A stretch of 64,000 bases of DNA from Vicia villosa (lineage: Eukaryota; Streptophyta; Magnoliopsida; Fabales; Fabaceae): contig NC_081186.1 in NCBI RefSeq assembly GCF_029867415.1, forward strand, positions 25,795,915 to 25,859,914, in the 5' to 3' direction. The first letter of the stretch is position 1. Every line of letters begins with the position of its first letter. The translations under genes were made by a program, and so were the position numbers. Under the pieces are notes generated by a model, which did no database searches, had not been told where the DNA came from, and worked only from the letters and a program-made list of their open reading frames with translations. Of the stretch, positions 57,291 to 64,000 are shown piece after piece.

Positions 57291-59123
57291 GAGAAAGATA
57301 TCAACCGTCGAACCATGCGACGTTAAACGAAGCGCTTGTTGGGAGGCAACCCAACGGAGCAAGTTCTTTTGTTTTTCATCTATTATTTTTCTGCATCATC
57401 TTATCTTCGCAAACCCGCTAGGTGAGTGCAATCACCGCGCTGCGAGGCCAAACAGCCAGTTTGGCGTGCCGCGGGAGCAAGAAAGCGCGTCGCGAAGCCA
57501 AACAGACAGTTTGGCGCGCCGCAGGAGCAAGAACGCGCGTCGCGAAGCCAAACAGACAGTTTGGCGCGCCTCGGGTGTAACTCGGCGAGGCGCGGTCGTT
57601 AGAGAATCCGCAGATTATGGTTGGCTGGAACCCAACCCTTGTCCGGAAAGGGGGGGGGTACAGTTGTTGAAACCAATAACCCACCACAAGAGAAAGCGGA
57701 TGACACTGATCCTATGTTTGCTAATGGATATGATGATATTGTTGACCTTGTTTTATGTTTGAATTGTTTTATTTCATTTATGTTGTCCCCAATTTAGAGT
57801 GAGTATTCCTGAAAATGCGAAGAAAATCTCAAGCAAAGTACCAACAATGGAGCAACATATATGAAAGTGGTAGTGAGTGAATGTTCAAAAATTTCAGTTT
57901 TCACTTTCTTTTTCAATAAGTAACAAGTCAGGTATGAATTTTCAAACTCAAACTTCTATTGTGTGCATGAAACATAAGTTGTTAGTAAATACTTTGCAGA
58001 AGTTCTTTATGGTACACTGTTCTGTTGGATCGGCTTAGCCTTAACCATTGTGAGGAAAGCTTTCCATTGTTTACTATATGCAGGAGACCATCAATTATTT
58101 TGACTTGTTTGTATCATGCTAAACCGTTTGTCGCATCGCGTGTGGAAATCTGTGAAAGTGATTTAGGCAATTGTTTGAATCTGAGAGTTTTTCTGAGCCG
58201 ATTCCATCTTAAAAATTTTTTCTGTGAGAGTGTGATCCCTTGCTAGCCATTCTTTGAGCCTGAGATCAAGGTAAAGTTCATCATATGCACCAAGGAAAAA
58301 CCTGGTGAGTTTTGATCTCAATAAAAAGTTTTGTTTTGGACCATCAACCATAAAATTTGGTGATGTGTTTTCTCTTTGACCTTCATAGAAGTAGGGGAGC
58401 ATTCATATAATCTAAACACAGGTTGATCTCCAAGTTGGGGAGAGTCATAATCAAAAGAAGAGTAAGTTTGTAGGTGGTAATCTACAAAGAACGAAAGAAA
58501 TTCGTAGCTTGAAAAAAAAGAAAAAAAAAAGAAAACAAAAGAAAAACAATGTTTGATAGAAAACTATTGATGAAAAAAAAAAGAGAGAAACATCGAGCTA
58601 CGAATGAAAAAGAAGAAGGGGTGAAAAAGTTGAAGGTATGAAGGAAAAGGAAAAGAGTTATAATTCGGATGCTTCCCTAAAATAGGAACAACCCTCGTTT
58701 GTCTTCTTTTCTTTGAATCTTAAACCACATTACAACCCTGGAAAGACCTTCTGATTTTCAGATTCCACAGGACTTAATGCAAACAACATGGTGAACGTAT
58801 GATATGGATTTTTGTTGATTTAATTGTGTGGATGAGTGTTTAACCCCTCTATTATTCATCATACTTTTTGATGCAAGTGATTAGTGCTGATTCAATTGCA
58901 ATTGTGTAGTGTTTTGAACTTCTGGAGGTAATTTCCTTTCAAAATTTGTTTCATGTATATGTTCTAAGTTTGCAGGGAGACGAGGAGTAGCCGATTTGGT
59001 TGCTGAATTGAACCACTTGAAAAAAAAAACCTTTTTGAAAAACTTGTGCATGACTGTTGGTATGTTGTGTTGAGGTAAGTAATTTTGTGTAGGGACAAAC
59101 AAAACTCTAAGTTGGAGAGAGTT
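57291..59123 (+). other. Athila non-coding 3' region with GC-rich repeats and polypurine tract
   Basis: Starts with the conserved post-integrase motif GCGCTTGTTGGGAGGCAACC (57331). Three 50-base GC-rich repeats follow (57436-57585), then A-rich purine runs (58510-58620). No env-like frame longer than about 80 codons survives. The polypurine tract AAGTTGGAGAGAGTT ends just before 59124. Confidence 0.75.
57436..57585 (+). repeat. Three 50-base tandem repeats with hairpin core
   Basis: Equivalent positions at 57441, 57491 and 57541 give an exact 50-base period. Each unit contains GCCAAACAGACAGTTTGGC (GCCAAACAGCCAGTTTGGC in the first), a 7-base inverted repeat with a 5-base loop. Confidence 0.9.
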
Positions 59124-60292
59124 TGTTAGGAGTGAATTAATGGTAATTTAATGTGTTAGATTAACTACCTTTTGAGATAAAAGTGAATAGATCTTGTGCA
59201 TTTTACGGATTTTATAGTTAGAATTGAACTTTCAAGGTTCGAAGCTAATCTTAGAATAAATTGCATCACTTTGGGTGTTAATTGTGCAGATATTGAAGCT
59301 AAGAGGCAAAGACTAGGAAACACGCTGGCGTAAAGCTCTAGAGAGGAAGAATCACAAAGAAGGAAGAAGAATTAAAGGGCGAGTCGCGCCAATAAAGGGG
59401 CGAGACGCGCGAAACCCTTCTGTTTGGGTCCGCGCCGCGCCATTGCGTGTCGAGGCGCGGTGGCTGCGTTAAAGGCCCAAAACTTATAAATAAAAGCCCT
59501 AGCTTCCAAGTAAAAGGGCAGATCTTTTGTGAGCGAAATTAGGAGAGCATTCTGAGTTTGCAGCCAAGAACAACAATCGAAGGCCAAATCTTTACCAATC
59601 GAAGACATTCCGTTGGTGAAGATGAATCCCTCTATTAATTCTTGTGTGTTCTTCATGTCTATGGAGAGCTAAATTCCTCTTGTTGAGTTTAAGGTAGTAA
59701 TTGACCTATGAATATACAATATCATTGATTCTTTCCTATGAACAATTGTTTGAATTTATTATCAATAAGAAACCTTGTTTTTACTTTACACCATTGTTGA
59801 ATCTTTGATCGAAAGAAAGGATTTAACTTTTGCCCTAGGTTGCTATATTGATTCAATCCCAATTTGCAGAGATGGAATTGTGATTGAGTTTTTATAATTA
59901 TCGTTCCTTATTACTATTATCGATATTGATATTTGGAGAGATCGAATCTCATACCGGTAAAAGTTTATCTAATTTGATTTGCAGACATGGAATCATATTT
60001 GAGGATAAGTGAAGATAGTAATTCAAAAGATTGTTCAATTGTGAATTAATTGATAAATTGTATAGGAAAAGGTTGATGAACCCTAAAGCTCAACATATTT
60101 CCTGAATCGTTAACAAACGTTCATTATTTGCATTTAAATTATTGTTTACATTTGATAGTATTAGAATCATAAAACGAATCCAATTAACTTTTCTCACTCA
60201 AAATAATCAACTATAGAACGGCAGTGATATTAAACCAATCCCTGTGGATACGATATATTACCGAAAATATTTACCCAAAAATACTTTCAACA
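59124..60292 (+). repeat. Athila 3' LTR
   Basis: Same ends and length as the 5' LTR, followed by target duplicate AAAGT. Confidence 0.93.
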
Positions 60293-60339
60293 AAAGTTAC
60301 TGTCAATATCATCTTTTGAATTCAAGTTAACAAACATAT

Positions 60340-61290
60340 TTGTATCACAATTTGACTTTTCGACCTTTGGTACTCAAATCCATCGGGTCCTTGATTATTA
60401 GTGGAATGCATAGTTTGAGCAACCATATTTCTCTTTTTACGTTGCAATTCTCTTTTTAAAAATGCGAGGGACGATACCCTTGTTTGTGTTCATGATATTT
60501 GTTTTTGGATAAAATAGAACATAACAATATGATCGTCCTTATTGCTATAATTGCACTTTAGGGTTTTGCATTTAGATGTTGGTTAGGCATTACAAATATT
60601 GCTAAAGCTTTTACAATATTATTCTTAAGTTCATAACCAAAACTAGCCCTATTGTAAGATGCTCTTTTGTTACATAACAAAAGATTTAAGTTGTCTTTTT
60701 CTTTAGTGATTTTTCAAGCGTGTTTTAAAGATCATCAATTTTACTTTCCAAAATGTCACATCGATCACAATTTATAGATTCATCTAAGAATTTGTGAGAA
60801 GAGGAGTTTTGAATCAGATCATCTTGTCTCTTTTTAAGACTTCCTATTTCTTCCAATAAATTTTTATTTTTAAATTCGAGGAAAGAAATAATGTCTTTGG
60901 AGATAGAGACAATTTATTTTAATTTACTTGTTTCTTTAGTTAGCATTTTACATATGTGAAACAAGTCTTGATAGTAAAAATAAGAGGTTACCTCATCTTA
61001 TTCATGATTTATCATGAGACACATGGTTTCTTCTTCCTTGTCATATGATTCCACATCATTTTCATCCAAAGATATGTAAGTTGTCTTAACTTCTTTTCAC
61101 ATTTTCTTGGATCTTCTATGATTTTATGTACCCTTTGTTTACACATTGGTGACATGTGGGAAAGAAAGAGTATCTTTCTTCACTTTGTTCTTCGAAACTT
61201 AAATTTTGATTTTCGTGCTTTAGGAACTCCTTGAATTTTTGAAACATGAGTTTCATGTTTGATTAATCTACTTTGACATTCATCATCTTC
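60340..61290 (-). pseudogene. Degenerate Copia gag C-terminus
   Basis: The minus strand, read with several frame changes, shows a zinc-knuckle remnant (CHQCVNKGY near 61140). It is followed by TYISLDENDVESYDKEEETM and CLMINHE, coiled text with EFKNKNLLEEIGSLKKR, and finally TNNQGPDGFEYQRSKS near 60400. This order (knuckle, acidic CLM motif, coiled coil, NNQGP before protease) is typical of plant Copia gag of the Tork/SIRE sort. Many stops. No LTR found. Confidence 0.6.
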
Positions 61291-61389
61291 TGATTCCATA
61301 TCTTTATTGTAGTAGCTTTTAGTAAAACAATTTTGATTTACACCTATTTTTTATTAAATTTATACCTGTTTTTTTAAATAAAAAACGAG

Positions 61390-61768
61390 TGTATATTCAC
61401 TGAATGAGAAATGTCTAACAAATTTACACCAGTTTAAAAACGGGTGTAAATACATGCTATATTACACCCTTTTAAATAAAAAAAATGGGTGTAAATACGT
61501 TCTACGTTACACACTTTTTAATAAAAATCGGGTGTAAATACGTTCTACATTACACCCTATTTTAATAAAAATTGAGTATAAATATGTTCTACGTTACACC
61601 CTTTTTAATAAAAATCGGGTGTAAATACGTTATTAATTTCACCCTATTTTATTAAAAATCGGGTGTAAATACATTCTTAGTTACACCCTATTTTATTAAA
61701 AATCGGGTGTAAATACATTCTTAGTTACACCCTATTTTATTAAAAATCGGGTGTAAATACGTTCTATG
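61390..61768. repeat. 44-base tandem repeat, about eight copies
   Basis: CGGGTGTAAATAC-type words recur at 61529, about 61572, 61616, 61660, 61704 and 61748, a 44-base period, with looser copies from about 61440. Each unit also has TTACACCC, the inverse of GGGTGTAA, so every unit can fold as a short hairpin around TATTTTATTAAAAATC. Confidence 0.9.
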
Positions 61769-61985
61769 TCCTTATCCTCTTCAACCATTTGCATTTAATT
61801 TCATTTAACCAAATATTTTGATAAAACATTTATTCAATAAACCAAAATTTTAATCAAAACCAACATATTCTACCATCATCATGTATAAATCTTACATCAA
61901 AATTATATTATCTAATTTCAAAAAGGCATACATCAAAATATACATAGAAAAAAATATAAACTGAGAATTAGGAGGTGCAGTATAC
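61769..61985. other. AT-rich spacer, no gene seen
   Basis: No coding signal; the next LRR exon expected on the minus strand is not found here. Confidence 0.4.
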
Positions 61986-62633
61986 AAGGAAGAGAGCGAG
62001 CTCAAATTGAAAATTGATCCGGGAATTTGTCCTGAGATGTTATTGAAGCTTAAGTCCCTGCAAGAACAAGCATAAGGATATGATCATCTTTATATCACAT
62101 AACAAAGACAATATTGAAATGAAAAATTGATATTAAAATAGGAAGTTTATGCCAAACAAGTAATAACATTTTAACCTCTGATCATAAATGATGTGGCTTA
62201 TAAATGTCACATAATTCCTTTTGAAAACATTGATGCTTTATGATATATCCCATGAACTAGGTCAAAGACATGCTTTGGAAAAGCAACAAAACATGTTCTA
62301 TTGTGAAACAACTTCTACCTAATTGGTTATAACTTTATAATGCATCCAATTGAAACACAAACAAGTGATACTCACAACTGAGTCAAATTTTGGTATTCTC
62401 CAATGAAGGAAGGAATTGAACCAGAAATGTTGTTATTCCTCAATTCTCTGCAATAATCGTAACCAAATTCTTAGAATAATTTACAAGAAAAATGGACAAG
62501 TAAATATGATTTTTCTACTTCAGAGACCGAGATATCATAATTAGCAGAATTTCATTCTTACAAAATTGTGATAGACTTCATGTTCTTTATTGCATCCAAT
62601 AAGGAGCTCCCATTTGATAGACCACTTAGTCCC
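61986..62633 (-). pseudogene. Three LRR exons of an LRR-VIII (RFK1/At1g53430-like) receptor kinase, partial
   Basis: Minus-strand exons 62633-62562, 62447-62376 and 62057-61986 are each exactly 72 bases (one leucine-rich repeat), have AG before and GT after, and read through without stops. The texts are SLLDAIKNMKSITIL, LRNNNISGSIPSFIGEYQNL and DLSFNNISGQIPGSIFNLSS. The 72-base exon-per-repeat structure and the KNMKSI...LRNNNISG...LDLSFN order fit LRR-VIII receptor kinases. Signal peptide, malectin-like domain, membrane segment and kinase are not in the window. It lies directly 3' of bZIP exons on the same strand. It could be the broken end of a real gene or captured DNA. Confidence 0.7.
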
Positions 62634-62893
62634 CTGCATTTATATATATGTCACACATGATATATTAGCATATCACTGCAACTGAGCCACTCCCTGACTG
62701 GAAAACCACACATCTAAATAAAGAAAACCAGACATCCTTGAGCGTGATCATATATGCAGGATATTTCCGTACAAGAAAAACACAACCATCCACTTAAAAA
62801 CAAACAGTTTGCACTTCACTCAAAAGGAGGAATGAGTTAAAATAGATTTAAGCTAACCAAAACATATAGTAGAAGGAAAATGCATACACATAC

Positions 62894-64000
62894 CATCTTT
62901 CAGATGGGATTGTTGTTCCAAGGATTGAAGCCTCAATTTGTACTCGTTATGCTCATTTTTAAGCTCTGAATAATCCATCTGGATATAGGACCAATAAAGA
63001 AAGTAAAGAATAAAAAAAATATATGATTCACAATCCGAAGATAAGAGAATCTCAGCTCAACTCAGATGATACACACTTGTAATTTGGTATACTGAGTAGA
63101 CAATCTAGTAGTCTCTGTCTGAAGAGTTTGGACCTTGTGCTCCAATTCAGAAATATATTTCGTCTTCCACTCTCTAGAGCGAGCAGCTGATAGACAATTG
63201 GCCATAATCCTATAAGAGAAATCAACATAAACGACAAGTCATTATAGTTTTACTTTTTAATTTTTTTCCATAAGACCGGGAAACACAGGAATCATCGAAA
63301 AATGACATTCTTACCTCTTTGCACGCTAGGGATCAGACACGACAATTTCAGCAAGTTTATCATTTTCCATTATTTTCTTCATCTCCTCGGAGTTGAACTC
63401 ACCCTTTCCAAACTCCATGCCAATTTCTGTTGTTTTACTACTGTCCATGGAATCGCTAGGCGCGTGTCGACCAGCTCGACCTTGTAAAGGAGGAAGCTTA
63501 GGCAATCCATCTTCAATATGAAAATTTCCAATGTAACCATCCAATGAGAAATTTCTCCTTTGTCGAGTAGCAGATACAATATCTCCATTAGAACTCCTCT
63601 TGATTCCTTCCCTCCTCTCATCTGAACAGCTTGAACTCACACCCTTAGAACCAATTCCTTTTACATGACTCCCAACTTCATTATCACTGCTTTCAACCGT
63701 CTTTGAACCACTAGTTCAGCTATCTTCCATACCAGAGAAACTCATATTATTCATATTCTCCAAGTTCGTGTAGGCACTAAACAAATCATCCATTGCAGCT
63801 GCATCATCCTCTTTCCTCACATTAAAACTCTCTCTCCCAAATCCATCAACATTGTTCCTATCCTTCAACAGCAACGGAATCGGCTTCTCATTAACTTCAA
63901 ATTCACCTTGTGCAGTGTATTCATTTCTGGTTGCTTAGATAAGAGAACTAATAATAGTACAAATTTTGGAAAACAAAAATTAAAGAAAATGAATGCAAAT
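62894..64000 (-). pseudogene. Group I bZIP transcription factor (VIP1/bZIP29-30-like), decayed and partial
   Basis: Exon 1 runs from the window edge (open from about 63925) to 63315, exon 2 is 63209-63077 and exon 3 is 62978-62894, all with GT/AG borders. Exon 1 has MDDLFSAYTNLENMN and an acidic Ser-rich part, ending in the start of the basic region (LAEIVVSDP, then a stop, then RAKR). Exon 2 gives [12 protein letters not shown] and a leucine zipper ([19 protein letters not shown]). Exon 3 continues the zipper (YKLRLQSLEQQSHLKD). The N-x7-R motif is kept, but the usual Arg after N is Cys and a later basic Arg is Trp. Stops at about 63718 and 63328 also break it. Family members bind DNA in the nucleus. 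Confidence 0.8.

Larger units (their letters stand above)
50511..60292 (+). mobile_element. Nearly intact Ty3/Athila retrotransposon, TSD AAAGT
   Basis: 9.8 kb, flanked by AAAGT at 50506-50510 and 60293-60297. LTRs of 1170 and 1169 bases differ at about eleven positions by eye, so the copy is young. tRNA-Asp-type primer site, one long gag-pol frame with a single premature stop, a long non-coding 3' region with GC-rich repeats, and a polypurine tract. The best-preserved retroelement in the window. Confidence 0.95.

Noticed and set aside
58500..58620. Gene-like purine-rich frame after Athila pol
   Set aside because: Simple A/G-rich sequence in the non-coding 3' region; frames are short and without family motifs.
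61390..61768. CRISPR-like array
   Set aside because: Plant nuclear context; units are contiguous tandem copies with no unique spacers.

Overview
The window looks like plant nuclear DNA, most likely from a legume of the temperate (pea/vetch/clover/medick) group. This is inferred from the repeat families (Athila, Tekay, SIRE/Maximus-type Copia, Cassandra, CACTA, Mutator-like and hAT-like elements), intron-bearing gene fragments, TATA/AATAAA signals and one legume-style Kunitz inhibitor gene. It is not bacterial or organellar: there are no operons, and transposons cover most of the sequence. Species cannot be fixed from the sequence alone.

Layout. 1-829: LTR fragment of a minus-strand Ty3 (Tekay-type) element. 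1092-1893: Cassandra TRIM with 5S-rRNA-like LTRs. 1894-8782: decayed Ty3/Athila element. 8783-14072: SIRE-type Copia whose gag is joined directly to an env-like region with pol missing, and which lacks a target duplication. 14306-22583: young Ty3/Tekay element (TSD GCCCT). 23012-27465: CACTA element (TSD CAA) carrying an adenylyl-sulfate kinase fragment. 28230-28598 and 49196-49746: two hAT-type MITEs with 8-bp TSDs. 28841-29299 and 29300-42795: two tandem palindromic MITEs. The second is split by a Pack-MULE (29555-31585, kinase fragment, TSD TTTAAAATA) and by an 11-kb CACTA (31654-42683, TSD AAC). The CACTA has both transposase genes, a Ulp1-type protease domain, a captured membrane-protein gene and a nested solo SIRE LTR (36754-37686, TSD CACAT). 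43724-44332: Kunitz protease inhibitor, the only ordinary gene that looks intact. 44515-49087: Copia element (TSD TAAAG) with a microsatellite expanded only in its 5' LTR. 50511-60292: nearly intact Athila (TSD AAAGT). 60340-61290: minus-strand Copia gag remnant. 61390-61768: 44-bp tandem repeat. 61986-64000: minus-strand exons of an LRR receptor-kinase-like gene lying directly behind exons of a decayed group I bZIP gene.

How it fits together. The region is a nested transposon landscape around one defence-type gene. Most elements can be delimited by exact target-site duplications, which gives a relative order of insertion. The main biological interest is repeated capture of host gene pieces (APS kinase, a Ste20/BLUS1-like kinase, a membrane protein, possibly bZIP plus LRR-kinase) by different DNA transposons. 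I found no clear evidence of a wholly new system; the unusual structures are listed as findings.
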